In this document: in pieces, positions 1-11,537 of the stretch | How the letters are laid out: each line of letters begins with the position of its first letter | Numbering within the stretch: the first letter of the stretch is position 1 | Assembly: GCA_015272515.1 (NCBI GenBank) | Contig: JACYLN010000130.1 | Coordinates: 1 to 64,000 of the forward strand | Origin: Leptolyngbyaceae cyanobacterium C42_A2020_001 | GTDB lineage: Bacteria; Cyanobacteriota; Cyanobacteriia; Leptolyngbyales; Leptolyngbyaceae | Direction of reading: 5' to 3' | DNA length: 64,000 bases | Notes under the pieces: model-generated | Told to the model about the DNA's origin: nothing | Database searches by the model: none | The model's input: only the letters and a program-made list of their open reading frames with translations | Made by a program: the position numbers and the translations under genes

Positions 1-51
1 AGCACGTGGCTACGGACCACGGTGTCGGGGGTTCGAATCCCTCCTCGCCCG
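1..51 (+). tRNA. tRNA-Arg(ACG), 3' part (cut by window start)
   Basis: The anticodon stem-loop reads CGTGG-CTACGGA-CCACG, so the anticodon is ACG (arginine). It is followed by a T arm GGGGG-TTCGAAT-CCCTC, the acceptor 3' strand CTCGCCC and discriminator G. CCA is not encoded. The 5' acceptor strand and D arm lie outside the window. A hairpin with a T run follows at 72-96. Confidence 0.93.
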
Positions 52-71
52 TTTCTAATAATATTTCTGTA

Positions 72-96
72 GGGGCGTATGTAGATACGTCCTTTT
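72..96 (+). terminator. Intrinsic terminator of the tRNA gene
   Basis: GGGCGTAT (73-80), loop GTAG, then ATACGTCC (85-92) form an 8-bp stem with one G-U pair, followed by TTTT. It lies 21 nt after the tRNA end. Confidence 0.7.
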
Positions 97-113
97 GTTT
101 AGAGACTTGTTGG

Positions 114-656
114 ATGCAGTATTCTGTTCACCCACCCACGCCATTTCTAAACAGGCACAGGCACAACCTCTTGCCTGAGTGGTCATGTGGCATTGGCTCT
201 GTGCTGATTGTGCTTCAGCGATCGAGTTGTCCGTTGGTAGAGCGGACAGAAACGACGGAAGTAAGCAAAAATCAGCTTCGCCAAAACTTTTTAGAGTTGG
301 CAGACACGATCGCTGTGAGGTTGCAGGGTTCAGGTTACTCAGCAGATGGGTTTGATCCCAAAACTGGGCGACCAATGTACTCTAAACCAGGTTCGATGGA
401 ATTGGATGATGTGACAGTGGTGTGTATGTGTTTAGGATACCCCACCGTTGAAATTGAAGGCTGTTCTCTGATTCTGCATCCTGCCTGGGGTACGGCAGTT
501 TATCCATCGGTTGTTCTGGCTTCCGCCGATCCAGACATTGTTAAACGAGTTGCTAGCTCGGTTATATGTGGTGGTTGGGCTGAAAGCAGGTCACTTCGGC
601 GTGAGCGATCGGAATACCACCATTCATTCAAAGGCTGCGGCAGTTTGACCCAGTAA
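114..656 (+). CDS. MMADHC-like protein (methylmalonic aciduria and homocystinuria type D family)
   Basis: This 180-residue protein resembles the cyanobacterial proteins annotated as methylmalonic aciduria and homocystinuria type D, a family related to human MMADHC, which handles cobalamin. The recognised core includes SVHPPTPFLN near the start, GSVLIVLQRS, the segment LDDVTVVCMCLGYPTVE and LHPAWGTAVYPS. The open frame runs upstream into the tRNA, so the ATG at 114 (MQYSVHPP) is taken as the start. The last 30 or so residues after about nucleotide 565 look unlike the family and overlap an opposite-strand frame (500-943), so the 3' end may be altered. The role in cyanobacteria is unknown; the family call is from memory of the motifs. 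Confidence 0.75.
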   Translation: MQYSVHPPTPFLNRHRHNLLPEWSCGIGSVLIVLQRSSCPLVERTETTEVSKNQLRQNFLELADTIAVRLQGSGYSADGFDPKTGRPMYSKPGSMELDDVTVVCMCLGYPTVEIEGCSLILHPAWGTAVYPSVVLASADPDIVKRVASSVICGGWAESRSLRRERSEYHHSFKGCGSLTQ

Positions 657-943
657 AGCGTTAGAAATAATGGTTCAGACAGTTGAGTTTGAGCAGATGG
701 GCGACTACGCCCCTGGTCTAGCATTTCCACGCTGTAGGTGGGATGTGCCCTGGTTGCCATGTCTAGCACAAAACGTTTGCCAATTCTGCGCCAACTGGGT
801 TCTTTGCTGCGCCACTGGAGGCGGCAGCAGGGATAAGGAAGTTGCTCGCGGTCAAACAAGCGACAGCAGGGGCCAATGACCCGGTAATTGAAGTGGCAGC
901 CAGGGCTGGAAATAAGTTGACCGTGTTCAAGCAATTGCATCAT
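500..943 (-). CDS. Hypothetical protein, convergent with the MMADHC-like gene
   Basis: I do not recognise this 147-codon frame. Its first 80 residues read like real coding sequence, rich in Arg, Cys and aromatic residues (for example YRVIGPCCRLFD and WRRIGKRFVLDMATRAHPTY). The C-terminal third overlaps the last 157 bp of the opposite-strand gene and looks less protein-like. A shorter protein whose stop was lost, or a degraded gene, is possible. No function is proposed. Confidence 0.4.
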   Translation of the reverse strand: MMQLLEHGQLISSPGCHFNYRVIGPCCRLFDREQLPYPCCRLQWRSKEPSWRRIGKRFVLDMATRAHPTYSVEMLDQGRSRPSAQTQLSEPLFLTLYWVKLPQPLNEWWYSDRSRRSDLLSAQPPHITELATRLTMSGSAEARTTDG

Positions 944-985
944 GGCTGTGATCTTGCCACAGTTTCGCCTTTTCAGCGATCGCCC

Positions 986-1258
986 TTACCCAAACATGTA
1001 GTGCTTTTTCACATCACTGAGGATTTTCCAGGTACAAGCCATGCCAGCCGGAAAGGTAACCAGGTCACCTTTGCTAAACCGGACGGGTTCGCCACCTTCC
1101 GGCGTAACGATAACATCCCCTTCCAGCAAGTAACAGGTTTCGCGATCGTCGTAAAACCACGGAAACTCAGACGCTTCCTTCGTCCAGATTGCCCACTGGA
1201 AAACACCCAGTTTTTGCAGATGGGCTTGAGTGGGTTGATGCTCGATGGTGATGTTCAT
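986..1258 (-). CDS. Cupin domain-containing protein (DUF861-like)
   Basis: This is a single small cupin of 90 residues, starting MNITIEHQPTQ. The double-stranded beta-helix motif is seen as TCYLLEGDVIVTPEGGEPV followed by GDLVTFPAGMACTW, typical of the short cupin_3 (DUF861) family. Members bind small molecules or metals, and the substrate here cannot be inferred. It is on the same strand as the ferredoxin-like gene, whose stop lies 15 bp upstream of its start, so the two are probably co-transcribed. Confidence 0.82.
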   Translation of the reverse strand: MNITIEHQPTQAHLQKLGVFQWAIWTKEASEFPWFYDDRETCYLLEGDVIVTPEGGEPVRFSKGDLVTFPAGMACTWKILSDVKKHYMFG

Positions 1259-1273
1259 GATGTTTGAGACAGG

Positions 1274-1693
1274 TTAAGTTGAGGCGATCGCGGGTTCGGG
1301 CAAGGGATGCACCAGAAACACGTACTCTTGCACAATTTGGTTACTAATCAGGTGCTCCTGAATAATCCGCTCAATCACGGCAGGCGTAGCATTGTGATAC
1401 CAAACACCATCCGGGTAGACCACCAAAATCGGACCCTGACTGCACACCCGCAAACAATTTGCCTTCGTCCGAAATACGCACGCAGGAGATGTTTCCGTAG
1501 GTTGATCTAGCTTGAGTTCTTTGAGCCGATTCTTGAGATAATCCCAGGCTTCTAGCCCCAGTGCTTTGTCGCAACATTTCGGCTTGGTTTGATCGACACA
1601 AATAAAAACGTGCCGCTGAATGGTAGCTAATCCAAGCGCCTTAACGCAGACAGCGAGAGAGTCGGAAGTACAGGTTTCGATGTCAGAACTCAT
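1274..1693 (-). CDS. Thioredoxin-like [2Fe-2S] ferredoxin domain protein
   Basis: The 139-residue protein matches the thioredoxin-fold (2Fe-2S) ferredoxin family (COG3411). Cluster cysteines are visible in [14 protein letters not shown] and, later, in [10 protein letters not shown], which is followed by the family segment [11 protein letters not shown]. It is probably a soluble electron carrier or redox sensor. The ATG at 1693 (MSSDIET) is preferred over the GTG at 1717, because the rpoC2 terminator-like hairpin lies just upstream. The cupin gene follows after 15 bp. Confidence 0.85.
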   Translation of the reverse strand: MSSDIETCTSDSLAVCVKALGLATIQRHVFICVDQTKPKCCDKALGLEAWDYLKNRLKELKLDQPTETSPACVFRTKANCLRVCSQGPILVVYPDGVWYHNATPAVIERIIQEHLISNQIVQEYVFLVHPLPEPAIAST

Positions 1694-1709
1694 AGGGCGA
1701 TCGCAAATT

Positions 1710-1746
1710 AAGGTCACTGGCTACCACATAAGCAACCAATGACCTT
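1710..1746 (-). terminator. Hairpin downstream of rpoC2
   Basis: AAGGTCA (1710-1716) and TGACCTT (1740-1746) pair, with further TGG/CCA pairs inside. On the minus strand the stem is followed by AATTT only, so it is a weak intrinsic terminator candidate for the rpo operon. Confidence 0.45.
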
Positions 1747-1789
1747 TAGAAACACAGTCTAAAAACTATCCAACCGTGACGTTTCCAGA

Positions 1790-4700
1790 TTAATCCTCCT
1801 CAAAATCGGCATCGTCATCACCATCATCGTCTGTTTCATCGCTAATGTACTCCTCGCCATCTTCCAGAATCGACGAATACAGTTCACCCTTCGTATCTGG
1901 AGTCATGCCGTAATTGAGTCCATAGGATGGATGATCTTCAAAGCTATCGAGACCATAGGTTCGAGCCGTGCGATCATCTAACACCACGTCTGTAAGGTCG
2001 GTATCGTCATCAAACACACCGATCGCCTCGTAGGACAGATCCACATCTGGGCTACCGATTTCTTCATAAGCATTGAACCCAGTACCGGCTGGAATCAACC
2101 GTCCAATGATCACGTTCTCTTTCAAGCCACGCAACCAGTCAGACTTTCCTTCGATCGCCGCCTCCGTCAGAACCCGTGTAGTTTCCTGGAAACTAGCAGC
2201 CGAAATAAAGCTATCAGTATTCAACGACGCTTTGGTAATTCCCAACAGCACTGGCGTATACTCAGCAGGCGCACCACCTGTGATGGACATTGCCTCGTTG
2301 ACCTGTTCCACCTGGTACAACTCAACCAACTCACCCGGCAGCATGGTAGTGTCACCACCATCATCAATTCGCGCTTTAGAGGTCATCTGACGCACTACCA
2401 CTTCAATGTGTTTGTCAGAAATGTCAATGCCCTGAGACTGGTACACAGACTGTACCTCGTTCACCAAAAACATCTGGACTTCCCGCAAACTATGTAGTGA
2501 AGAATCATGAACGCCCAACGTTTCCCGATTTGCCTTAAACATCACCTCCAGAAGCTCGTGAGGATTCGCTGGACCATCGGTCAAACGCTCACCTGCGCTG
2601 ACTTCCTGCCCGTCTGAGATAATCACGTTTTGCCCCGGATTAATTTGATACTCACGTAAGTTGCCATCTGACTCAACAACCTTCACCTCAACAGAGTCAT
2701 CTTCGCCATAAACAACTTGAGCAGTTCCAGATCGTTCAGCTAATACGCAGGCTTCACGAGGTTTCCGGGCTTCTAACAGTTCTTCAATTCTGGGTAACCC
2801 TTGAATGATGTCTCCAGTTTTTGTTCGTTCAAACACCAGCAACACCAAATTGTCACCCCGCTGCACCAGATCACCATCGTCAATATGCAATACAGCACCG
2901 GGCGACACACGGTAGGGACGAGCAACCCGCATGACAATTTCAGAATCGTTAACTTGAACCACAAACCCCGATTCGTCCAAGACAACTCCTTCCGCAATCT
3001 CAGAGCCAGCCACAATCAAGCTACCAACGCTCACAGTTGGCGTTTTACCTTGAGTGCTGACGGTCATCAAGTCCGCACCCCGCACAACGAGCACTCTCCG
3101 AATTGCCTCAGCTCCCTCGTGAATCCCTCGAACTTCGCCCTCCTCCTTACACTGAATTTCAGTTCGTGCCACCACAGCCCCAGGCGCGATTTGATCACCA
3201 TCTTTTACTAGAATGCGAGTCAACGTGCTGCCTTGGGTTTGGTCTGCGGCTATGTCACGACGAATTACCAGCGATTCCAGAATAACGAGTTGCAAACGTA
3301 GCAGGTCAGGATCGGTTTCGTCGGGCAACAGTTCAATGTCAGCCGCGAGTTGAGGCGCATCTTGATCAATTTCCAGAACAAGCTGAATTTTCATCAACTC
3401 TAATCCTTCAACTGACTTCACACGCTCCCCGTCCTTGTAGGGCAAACGCTGAACTGCCCGCAAACGAATAGAGCGTCCAGATTCTTCGTTGCTCGATTCC
3501 TGACTGGGAACAGAGGGTTCGTCGGGAACGGTAAACTCAGTCACCGGACGTAGCAACATTGCTGGACCTTCAGGCGACTCGATGTATTCCACGTATTTCA
3601 ATTCATCGACCACCAGACCAGGCATTATCTGTTGTCCGGGATTTACGAGAATTGCTTCGCGGGTAAGAATATCATCGGGATTGTCGATCATGTGCAAATC
3701 GCCTGGTTTAATGACAATTTCCCGCAAAATGTCATTTTTCTGAGTAACTTCAACCACCCCGTTGCTTTGACAAAAGATGTCTTTCACCACTTCCGTTCCA
3801 GCTTCAACATACTGCCCGTCTTCGACTAGCAGCAGTGAGATGTCTTTGTTGACTTCGTGGGCTTCTTCGGGAATCCAAAGCAACGTTCCACCTTTAACAA
3901 CTTCATACCCCTGCTTGGCTTTGCCGCGTTTGGCAACTTCGACACCGGAGTACTTGATAATGCCACCAGTTTGAGTTCGGTAGCTGTCGTCAATCAGTTC
4001 AGCCACAACCTGGTTATTGGTAACTTTGGTACCGGGTGTAGCTTTCAGGGAAAAGACTTGGTTGTGATTGGTTTCAATTAAGTAGTGATCCCGCCCTTGA
4101 TAGCTTTCGACTCGTACTTGCGCCTGGTCAAGTAATACGGATGCGGTAATAATCTCAACTTCACGTCCACCTTTGCTGCCTTCCACTTCCTGAGGTAAGC
4201 GAACGATGCCGCCATGCTCGGTGATGAGTTTGGTTTCAGCCAATACTCCATCCGCCTCAATGCGATCGCCGTTCTTCACCACAGGCTCCGCACCAGGAGG
4301 TAAGTTGTACACCTCACCCGACAAAATCCACAGTAACCCGCCGCGTTGGGCAATTCGGGTGGTGTTTCCTTGCCGATCTTTCTTCTCTTCGGGCACCAGA
4401 TCCGCAAAGCGAACTTCACCGGCAATATCAGATGCCACATCTTTTGCCGCCTTCTCTGTAGTTTTTCGAGAACGTCCGGTAATGGGAACTTCTGCTAAGA
4501 TTTGCCCTGTTTTGATTTTTTGCCCATCTCTAACGAGCAGAGTGGCACCTTGAGCCACTGAGAACGTTTGCTGTTGACCGTCTGCTCCCTCTAGAGCAAT
4601 TTTCAAGCCGCTATCGGCAGAATCAACAACAAACGCGTCTTCACCGTGACGAGTCCGGAATGGACGAACACGCAGCCGCTTAGGATAGCGAATCACCCCA

Positions 4701-5782
4701 TCAAAACCAGCGCGCTCTTGCCGTGCCATTTCCCCCGTGAACACACCACCCGTGTGGAACGTCCGCATGGTGAGCTGAGTACCTGGCTCCCCAATAGACT
4801 GTGCTGCGATAATCCCAACGGCTTCCCCAATATCCACCATCTTGGCATGGGCAAGACTCCAACCATAACATTGCTGGCAAACCGAGCGAGCCGCTTCGCA
4901 GGTGAGGGGCGATCGCACCACAACCTCTTCCACGTTAGCCTTGCCAACTAGTTCCGCCAGTTCATCCGAGATCGATTGATTCCGAGGAATAATCACCTCA
5001 CCTGTTTCAGGATGAAGCACATCCTGAGCCGCAACTCGCCCTAAAAGACGGTTCTTGAGCGGAATCAGGACGCGATCTCCATCCCGCATACTCCGTACTG
5101 CAATACCTCGCTGAGTTCCGCAATCAATCTCACGAATAATCACATCCTGAGATACGTCCACCAAGCGTCGCGTTAAGTAACCAGAGTCAGCCGTCCGCAG
5201 AGCTGTATCCACAAGCCCCTTACGAGCACCATAAGAGGAAATAATATATTCCGTAACAGTCAGCCCTTCACGGAAATTTGTCTTAATCGGCAAGTCAATA
5301 ATCTCCCCCTGCGGATTCGCCATCAAACCTCGCATTCCGACCAACTGCCGCACCTGCGAGATATTACCCCGTGCCCCAGAGAAAGCCATCATGTAAACAG
5401 AGTTCAGCGGATTGTTCATCTTAAAGTTGCGAACAACCTCATCCTTCAACTCCTCATTAGTACCATTCCAGGTATCAATCACCTTTTGGAAGCGCTCCAC
5501 CTCCGTAATCTCCCCACGGATGTAGCGCTCTTCCGTTTCACGAATCGTCTCCTCCGCCGCTTCTAAAAGCTTCCGCTTGGTTGCAGGCACCTGCAAATCA
5601 TCCACACTAATGGAGACACCTGCACGGGTTGCAAACTTAAATCCCAAATCCTTCAGCTTGTCTGCCATCTGGGCCGTTCGCGCTGTGCCATGATTCGTGA
5701 ACGCCCAAGAAATCATCTTAGTAAGTTCTTTTTTGTTGATAACCTGGTTGCGAAAAACTGGTTGATTGTTACGCTCTACCAT
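1790..5782 (-). CDS. rpoC2: RNA polymerase beta' subunit, C-terminal part (RpoC2)
   Basis: In cyanobacteria and plastids beta' is split, and this 1,330-residue subunit carries its C-terminal half. The bridge-helix and trigger-loop region is seen as [20 protein letters not shown] around residues 325-345. It is followed by the long sandwich-barrel-hybrid insertion (SI3) typical of cyanobacteria, roughly residues 345-980, and then by the conserved C-terminal part. The end is strongly acidic. The ATG at 5782 ([10 protein letters not shown]) matches the family start and has GAGGCGGGG upstream. An in-frame ATG at 5803 would add seven residues. It is the last gene of rpoB-rpoC1-rpoC2. Confidence 0.98.
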   Translation of the reverse strand: MVERNNQPVFRNQVINKKELTKMISWAFTNHGTARTAQMADKLKDLGFKFATRAGVSISVDDLQVPATKRKLLEAAEETIRETEERYIRGEITEVERFQKVIDTWNGTNEELKDEVVRNFKMNNPLNSVYMMAFSGARGNISQVRQLVGMRGLMANPQGEIIDLPIKTNFREGLTVTEYIISSYGARKGLVDTALRTADSGYLTRRLVDVSQDVIIREIDCGTQRGIAVRSMRDGDRVLIPLKNRLLGRVAAQDVLHPETGEVIIPRNQSISDELAELVGKANVEEVVVRSPLTCEAARSVCQQCYGWSLAHAKMVDIGEAVGIIAAQSIGEPGTQLTMRTFHTGGVFTGEMARQERAGFDGVIRYPKRLRVRPFRTRHGEDAFVVDSADSGLKIALEGADGQQQTFSVAQGATLLVRDGQKIKTGQILAEVPITGRSRKTTEKAAKDVASDIAGEVRFADLVPEEKKDRQGNTTRIAQRGGLLWILSGEVYNLPPGAEPVVKNGDRIEADGVLAETKLITEHGGIVRLPQEVEGSKGGREVEIITASVLLDQAQVRVESYQGRDHYLIETNHNQVFSLKATPGTKVTNNQVVAELIDDSYRTQTGGIIKYSGVEVAKRGKAKQGYEVVKGGTLLWIPEEAHEVNKDISLLLVEDGQYVEAGTEVVKDIFCQSNGVVEVTQKNDILREIVIKPGDLHMIDNPDDILTREAILVNPGQQIMPGLVVDELKYVEYIESPEGPAMLLRPVTEFTVPDEPSVPSQESSNEESGRSIRLRAVQRLPYKDGERVKSVEGLELMKIQLVLEIDQDAPQLAADIELLPDETDPDLLRLQLVILESLVIRRDIAADQTQGSTLTRILVKDGDQIAPGAVVARTEIQCKEEGEVRGIHEGAEAIRRVLVVRGADLMTVSTQGKTPTVSVGSLIVAGSEIAEGVVLDESGFVVQVNDSEIVMRVARPYRVSPGAVLHIDDGDLVQRGDNLVLLVFERTKTGDIIQGLPRIEELLEARKPREACVLAERSGTAQVVYGEDDSVEVKVVESDGNLREYQINPGQNVIISDGQEVSAGERLTDGPANPHELLEVMFKANRETLGVHDSSLHSLREVQMFLVNEVQSVYQSQGIDISDKHIEVVVRQMTSKARIDDGGDTTMLPGELVELYQVEQVNEAMSITGGAPAEYTPVLLGITKASLNTDSFISAASFQETTRVLTEAAIEGKSDWLRGLKENVIIGRLIPAGTGFNAYEEIGSPDVDLSYEAIGVFDDDTDLTDVVLDDRTARTYGLDSFEDHPSYGLNYGMTPDTKGELYSSILEDGEEYISDETDDDGDDDADFEED

Positions 5783-5823
5783 TATTGACCCCGCCTCTTC
5801 CATGAACTGAATGTTGGATTGTT

Positions 5824-5873
5824 GATGACGGATTCCGAATTGCGATGCCCTTTAGAATTCAAAATCCGTCATC
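5824..5873 (-). other. Long hairpin in the rpoC1-rpoC2 spacer
   Basis: GATGACGGATT (5824-5834) and AATCCGTCATC (5863-5873) are perfect 11-bp arms, with a nested GAATT/AATTC pair. No U run follows on the minus strand, so it is not a standard terminator. It could be an RNase III or mRNA stability site, or an inserted repeat. Confidence 0.6.
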
Positions 5874-5876
5874 TCG

Positions 5877-7751
5877 TCAGCCTGCCAGGGCATCTTGAAC
5901 TGTCTTGTTGTAAATAATTCGACCCGGAGTCGTGCGAACGTACTGAGAAATGAGATTGCCTTCAGCATCTAACCGAACTCGACGAAACTTGTAAGTGCGA
6001 GTAACAATCCCATCGGGAGTAGTCTCTTCCTGCAATACGTCGTTATCAGGAACTTCGGATTCTGCCTGCCCATCAAATCGCACCCAAACATAGGCATGTA
6101 AATCAACCTGCTGCTGTTCGTATGCTGTAATCGCATCGTCCAAGTTAGCAAAGTAACGACCTGCCCCTTTCTTGGCTTCCGGGTTCTCAGCCGTTAAGTA
6201 ATAGCAACCCAGCACCATATCCTGACTAGGAGTAATGATTGGGCGACCAGTCGCTGGGGACAAGATATTGTTCGATGCCAGCATTAACAATCGTGCTTCT
6301 GCCTGAGCTTCTAAAGACAGAGGAACATGAACTGCCATCTGATCACCGTCAAAGTCCGCGTTGAACGCAGGGCAGACAAGAGGGTGTAGCTGAATTGCTC
6401 GACCTTCCACCAGAATTGGCTCAAATGCTTGAATTCCTAAGCGGTGCAGTGTAGGCGCTCGGTTGAGCAAGACAGGATGTCCTTCGATCACTTCCTCCAA
6501 CACGTCCCAAACAATAGGGTCGTTGCGTTGGATCAATTTCTTAGCAGCCTTGATGTTGTTGACTAAACCTTGACGAATCAAACGATGGATAACAAACGGC
6601 TGGAACAACTCGATCGCCATTTCTCTCGGCAACCCACACTGATGAATCTTCAGCTTCGGACCCACCACAATTACAGAACGTCCCGAATAGTCCACCCGCT
6701 TGCCCAACAGGTTTTGGCGGAAACGACCCTGTTTCCCCTCAATAATGTCAGAAAGGGATTTGAGTGGGCGGTTATTCGCTCCAACTACAGTACGTCCACG
6801 TCGGCCATTGTCAATCAACGCATCCACCGCTTCCTGCAACATCCGCTTCTCGTTGCGAACAATAATCTCAGGAGCCAGAATTTCTTGCAGACGGGCTAAT
6901 CGGTTGTTGCGGTTAATCACGCGACGATACAAGTCATTCAAGTCAGACGTGGCAAACCGCCCTCCATCCAACTGCACCATCGGGCGCAGATCCGGTGGGA
7001 TCACCGGAATCACCGTCAACACCATCCAGTCGGGCTGGGAACCTGTAGCGATGAAATTGTCAATCACGCGCAAGCGCTTGATTAGCTTTGCCCGCTTTTG
7101 CCCTTTTGAGGTCGCAATCTCTTCCCGCAACTTCTCAGCTTCTTCTTCCAACTTGATATCCTGGAGCAGGCGTTGCAGTGCTTCCGCTCCAATGCCAACC
7201 TCAACCCCGGTCAACTGAGAATCTTCGCTGTATAGCTGATCTTCAATTTCAATCCACTGATCCTCAGTTAAAAGCTGTTTGTAGCTTAAGTTGTCGGCAT
7301 TACCTGGGTTAAGAACCACGTAGGCATTGAAGTAAACGATTTGTTCTGCGTCCCGCAAAGGCATGTCCAGCAGAATCGCCATATAACTGGGAATCCCCTT
7401 GAGATACCAAACGTGGGCAACAGGAGCCGCAAGTTTGATGTAACCCATCCGGTGACGGCGAACTCGTGATTCCGTTACTTCAACACCACAACGCTCACAG
7501 ACAATACCCCGATGGCGAACCCGCTTGTATTTTCCGCAATGGCATTCCCAATCCTTTGCTGGACCAAAAATTCGCTCACAAAACAGCCCATCCATTTCCG
7601 GCTTGAGCGTTCGGTAGTTGATGGTTTCTGGCTTCGTTACCTCACCCACCGCTTGACCATTGGGTAGGGTGCGCTCTCCCCACTGCCGGATGCGCTCCGG
7701 AGATGCCAGACCAATCTTCACATAGTCAAAACGCTGCTCTAGCTTCGGCAT
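5877..7751 (-). CDS. rpoC1: RNA polymerase beta' subunit, N-terminal part (RpoC1, gamma)
   Basis: The 624-residue protein is the cyanobacterial gamma subunit. It contains the catalytic magnesium motif [12 protein letters not shown], the N-terminal zinc cysteines (CHCGKY and later CERCGVEV) and the clamp and rudder regions. The ATG at 7751 ([14 protein letters not shown]) matches the family; the open frame extends ten codons further upstream. It lies 109 bp after rpoB and 94 bp before the rpoC2 start, and both spacers hold hairpins. Confidence 0.98.
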   Translation of the reverse strand: MPKLEQRFDYVKIGLASPERIRQWGERTLPNGQAVGEVTKPETINYRTLKPEMDGLFCERIFGPAKDWECHCGKYKRVRHRGIVCERCGVEVTESRVRRHRMGYIKLAAPVAHVWYLKGIPSYMAILLDMPLRDAEQIVYFNAYVVLNPGNADNLSYKQLLTEDQWIEIEDQLYSEDSQLTGVEVGIGAEALQRLLQDIKLEEEAEKLREEIATSKGQKRAKLIKRLRVIDNFIATGSQPDWMVLTVIPVIPPDLRPMVQLDGGRFATSDLNDLYRRVINRNNRLARLQEILAPEIIVRNEKRMLQEAVDALIDNGRRGRTVVGANNRPLKSLSDIIEGKQGRFRQNLLGKRVDYSGRSVIVVGPKLKIHQCGLPREMAIELFQPFVIHRLIRQGLVNNIKAAKKLIQRNDPIVWDVLEEVIEGHPVLLNRAPTLHRLGIQAFEPILVEGRAIQLHPLVCPAFNADFDGDQMAVHVPLSLEAQAEARLLMLASNNILSPATGRPIITPSQDMVLGCYYLTAENPEAKKGAGRYFANLDDAITAYEQQQVDLHAYVWVRFDGQAESEVPDNDVLQEETTPDGIVTRTYKFRRVRLDAEGNLISQYVRTTPGRIIYNKTVQDALAG

Positions 7752-7796
7752 CGTGTGTGTTTCCTTATCGAGTTGTAGCAATAAGTTTCAAGGCTA

Positions 7797-7856
7797 AAAA
7801 GTCCAGGGTAAAGTGCCAGGGAGGCGATCGCTTTAGCACTCGGCCCTGAGACTTTT
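7797..7856 (-). other. Hairpin in the rpoB-rpoC1 spacer
   Basis: AAAAGTC (7797-7803) pairs with GACTTTT (7850-7856), CAGGG with CCCTG, and AGTGC with GCACT, giving a long imperfect stem around a GCGATCGC site. On the minus strand the distal arm ends in GACTTTTT, so it could act as a partial terminator or attenuator within the operon. Confidence 0.5.
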
Positions 7857-7860
7857 AGTT

Positions 7861-10800
7861 CTATTCATCTCCGTCATCCATTTCGTCACGAGAAATCGAT
7901 TCATACGTAGGGCGAGAAGGCGCTCGACGAGTATTTACATCTGCCATCAAATCCACTTCGGTATCACGACTCGTGCCATCTTCGCGAGTATCCAACTTGT
8001 GAACAGCCACATCCAGACACAGCGACTGAAGCTCTCGCATCAACACCTTGAAGGATTCGGGTGTACCCGGACGCGGAATGGCTTTTCCTTTAACGATCGC
8101 ATTCAATGCCTCATTCCGTCCTTGCATATCATCGGACTTCACTGTCAACAGCTCTTGCAATGTGTAAGCAGCACCAAATGCCTCCAGTGCCCATACTTCC
8201 ATTTCCCCAAAGCGCTGACCACCTTGCTGTGCCTTGCCGCCCAATGGCTGTTGAGTCACGAGGGAGTAAGGACCCGTTGAACGAGCATGAATCTTATCGT
8301 CCACCAAGTGAACCAGCTTCAGCATATAGGCGATACCAACCGCTACTGGGCGATCAAACGGTTCACCCGTCCGTCCATCAAAAACCTGAATTTTGCCTGG
8401 ATCGTCTGGACTAAATATCCAGTCTGCCCCTCGAACTTCGCTGGCTTCTTTGAGCTTGGCATGAACGGTTTCACGCGATTTTTCTTCACCATGCATTTCG
8501 TCAAAGGGCACAACTTTGAACCGTACACCGAGGTTTTCGGCTGCCCAGCCTAAGAGGCATTCGTACACCTGCCCTACATTCATCCGAGAAGGTACGCCAA
8601 GTGGATTCAATACAATGTCAACGGGGGTCCCATCTGGCAGGTAAGGCATATCTTCCAGGGGCAAAATCCGGGAAATAATCCCCTTATTGCCATGTCGTCC
8701 CGCCATTTTGTCGCCTACTTGAATCTTGCGTTTTTGGGCAACGTAGACTCGCACTACCATGTTGGCACCGGGCGGCAGTTCATCGCCTTGCTCTCGTGTA
8801 AAGACGCGAACATCGACAACCCGCCCCTTTTCGCCGTTTGGCACGCGTAGAGAGTTGTCTCGAACATCTCGTGCTTTCTCACCAAAGATAGCTCGCAAGA
8901 GTTTTTCTTCAGGCGGTTGATCTGATTCCCCTTTAGGGGTGACCTTCCCAACAAGAATGTCGCTTTGCTCTACCCAGGCACCAATCCGAATGATCCCGGT
9001 TTCGTCGAGTTGACGCAGAGCATCCTCACCCACGTTTGGAATTTCGCGGGTAATTTCTTCGGGACCAAGTTTGGTTTGTCGGGCTTCAATCTCGTACTTC
9101 TCAATGTGGATCGAGGTGTACACATCGTTGTAAACAAGACGCTCACTAATCAAAATTGCGTCTTCATAGTTGTAGCCTTCCCACGGCATGTAGGCGACCA
9201 GGATGTTTTGACCAAGTGCCAATTCACCTTCTTGAGTGGCAGAGCCATCTGCTAATACTTGCCCAACCGATACGCGATCGCCGATGAAAACAATCGGACG
9301 TTGGTTTAAGCAGGTGTCCTGGTTAGAGCGCTGATATTTTTGGACTTGATACTCATGCTCCCTACCATTCATATCCCGAACGCGAATGCGATCGGCTGAA
9401 ACAAAAGTAACCTCGCCATCTGTACGACTGACAATCACCATCCCAGAGTCTCTTGCAGCTTGAGCTTCCAAGCCCGTACCAACGAGAGGACGTTCTGGAC
9501 GCAGCAAAGGAACTGCCTGCCGTTGCATGTTAGAACCCATCAGAGCACGGTTCGCATCATCGTGCTCTAAAAACGGGATCAAGGAAGTGGCGACAGAAAT
9601 AATTTGTACGGGAGAGACCGCAACGTAGTCCACCTCGTCGGGCGTAGTGGTTGTAAAGTCTTGGCGATATCGAACAGGAACTTGTTCACCTAAAATGTTC
9701 CCGTCTTCATCCATCGGAATGTCGCCTGGAGCAACCCGTAGATCGTCTTCTTCGTCTGCCGTCATATAAGCCGGAGACATATCTTTGAGAACTTGACCAT
9801 TCTCAACTTTGTAGAACGGCGTTTCAATAAAACCATAAGCATTGACGCGGGCATGGGTTGCCAGAGAGCCAATCAAGCCAGCGTTTGGACCTTCAGGGGT
9901 CTCAATTGGGCAAATTCGACCGTAGTGAGACGGGTGAATATCACGCACGGCAAAGCCTGCACGTTCACGAGTCAACCCTCCAGGTCCCAACGCACTCAAA
10001 CGGCGTTTGTGGGTCAATTCTGCCAGTGGATTAGTTTGATCCATGAACTGCGAAAGTTGAGACGAGCCAAAGAATTCCTTAATGGCTGCCACCAGTGGTT
10101 TGGGGTTGACCAGAGAAGCGGGGGTTAAGGAATCGGCATCGGAAACCGTCATGCGTTCTCGAATGATCCGTTCCAAACGATTCAAGCCTACTCGTACCTG
10201 GTTTTGCAACAATTCGCCGACCGATCGCACCCGACGGTTACCCAGGTGGTCGATGTCATCGATCGCGCCAATGTCAAATTCCAGATTAATCAAATAGTCG
10301 ATCGCCGCCAGAATGTCTTGTGGAGTCAACACACGCATGGCTTCGGGAACATTTAATCGCAGTTTGCGATTGAGCTTATAACGGCCCACTTTACCCAGGT
10401 CGTAGCGCTTAGGATCAAAGAAGCGTGAATCCAAGAGCTGCTGTCCCCCTGAAACAGTGGGTGGTTCACCCGGACGCAACTTGCGGTAAAGCTCCATCAG
10501 AGCTTCCTCTTCCCCGTATTGCCCTTCCTTTTCAATGGTTTTTTGGAAGTACTCTGGGTGCCGCAAAGCATCAAAAATCTCACCATCGCTGAGACCTAAC
10601 GCTTTTAGCAACACTTGAGCAGACAGTTTACGAGTTTTGTCGATCCGAACCCAAACCAGATCGTTTTTGTCGGTTTCAAATTTTAACCAGGCACCGCGGT
10701 TTGGGATCAGGCTGGCGTTGTAGGTGCGTCGTCCGTTTTTATCGGTTTCAGACTTGTAGTAGACACCAGGACTGCGAACGATTTGATTGACAATTACCCG

Positions 10801-11154
10801 TTCAGCACCATTGATGATAAAAGTTCCGCGATCGGTCATTAGGGGCAAATCCCCGATAAAGACCTCTTGCTCCTTAATTTCCCCAGTCTCTTTGTTGATT
10901 AACCGAGTGGGTACATACATCTGAACCGCGTAGGTGCTATCGCGGCGCTTGGCTTCGTCTACGTCATACTTAGGGCGTTTGAGCTTAAAGTCCTTGCCAA
11001 TGAAATGCAGCTCAAGTTTACCTGTGTAGTCAGTGATGGGAGAAAAACTATCAAGTTCTTCAATGAGTCCTTCTTCCAAGAACCAGCGGAAACTCTCCCG
11101 CTGAATTTCGACCAAATCCGGAAGAGTGAAGGCGGGTGTGTTGAAGTTAGTCAT
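7861..11154 (-). CDS. rpoB: RNA polymerase beta subunit (RpoB)
   Basis: The 1,097-residue beta subunit begins [19 protein letters not shown], the usual cyanobacterial start. An open frame from a TTG at 11220 would add 22 non-conserved residues. The rifampicin-region sequence is recognisable around [20 protein letters not shown] and [13 protein letters not shown], and the C-terminal region contains [20 protein letters not shown]. It is the first rpo gene on the minus strand, followed by rpoC1 and rpoC2 and preceded by tatD and rpsT. A 31-bp inverted repeat lies about 75 bp upstream of the start. Confidence 0.98.
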   Translation of the reverse strand: MTNFNTPAFTLPDLVEIQRESFRWFLEEGLIEELDSFSPITDYTGKLELHFIGKDFKLKRPKYDVDEAKRRDSTYAVQMYVPTRLINKETGEIKEQEVFIGDLPLMTDRGTFIINGAERVIVNQIVRSPGVYYKSETDKNGRRTYNASLIPNRGAWLKFETDKNDLVWVRIDKTRKLSAQVLLKALGLSDGEIFDALRHPEYFQKTIEKEGQYGEEEALMELYRKLRPGEPPTVSGGQQLLDSRFFDPKRYDLGKVGRYKLNRKLRLNVPEAMRVLTPQDILAAIDYLINLEFDIGAIDDIDHLGNRRVRSVGELLQNQVRVGLNRLERIIRERMTVSDADSLTPASLVNPKPLVAAIKEFFGSSQLSQFMDQTNPLAELTHKRRLSALGPGGLTRERAGFAVRDIHPSHYGRICPIETPEGPNAGLIGSLATHARVNAYGFIETPFYKVENGQVLKDMSPAYMTADEEDDLRVAPGDIPMDEDGNILGEQVPVRYRQDFTTTTPDEVDYVAVSPVQIISVATSLIPFLEHDDANRALMGSNMQRQAVPLLRPERPLVGTGLEAQAARDSGMVIVSRTDGEVTFVSADRIRVRDMNGREHEYQVQKYQRSNQDTCLNQRPIVFIGDRVSVGQVLADGSATQEGELALGQNILVAYMPWEGYNYEDAILISERLVYNDVYTSIHIEKYEIEARQTKLGPEEITREIPNVGEDALRQLDETGIIRIGAWVEQSDILVGKVTPKGESDQPPEEKLLRAIFGEKARDVRDNSLRVPNGEKGRVVDVRVFTREQGDELPPGANMVVRVYVAQKRKIQVGDKMAGRHGNKGIISRILPLEDMPYLPDGTPVDIVLNPLGVPSRMNVGQVYECLLGWAAENLGVRFKVVPFDEMHGEEKSRETVHAKLKEASEVRGADWIFSPDDPGKIQVFDGRTGEPFDRPVAVGIAYMLKLVHLVDDKIHARSTGPYSLVTQQPLGGKAQQGGQRFGEMEVWALEAFGAAYTLQELLTVKSDDMQGRNEALNAIVKGKAIPRPGTPESFKVLMRELQSLCLDVAVHKLDTREDGTSRDTEVDLMADVNTRRAPSRPTYESISRDEMDDGDE

Positions 11155-11537
11155 GCGTCGTCTTACAGAAGGGATTACGCCCAGCGCGAATGTAGGATTG
11201 TAGATGATCGGGGCAGACAAGTCAATATGTAAACCAAGATATTGATCTCGGTTTACATGCTACGGGTTAGCTTGGAAAACCCAAAATATGGATAGTGAGG
11301 TGCTTAGAAAACTCTCGAATAAAAAATAAATCCATTTCGCTGACGGTGTCTCAGACGAAGAGGCAAATGTTGACACTTCTTTTCATTATGACTCAAAGAG
11401 TGCAAAGTGGGTGATCCTCTTAGCAAAAACTTGTGATTCAGTCAACTCACTTCTTTTAAGAGTGAATGTTCCTTGTCCAGAAGATTCCTCTAGTGGGCTG
11501 GGCAGTCTAAATTACAAAATTACATTTTTTCCCACGT
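11155..11537. promoter_or_regulatory. rpoB leader region with inverted repeat at 11227-11258
   Basis: The 383-bp gap between tatD and rpoB probably contains the rpo promoter. ATGTAAACC (11227-11235) and GGTTTACAT (11250-11258) form perfect 9-bp arms, with AGAT/ATCT pairing inside. It could be an RNA hairpin in the leader or an operator. No confident -10/-35 boxes were picked. Confidence 0.5.

Noticed and set aside
6700-7218. 172-codon frame opposite rpoC1
   Set aside because: Low-complexity Ser/Arg-rich sequence inside a conserved gene; no family resemblance.
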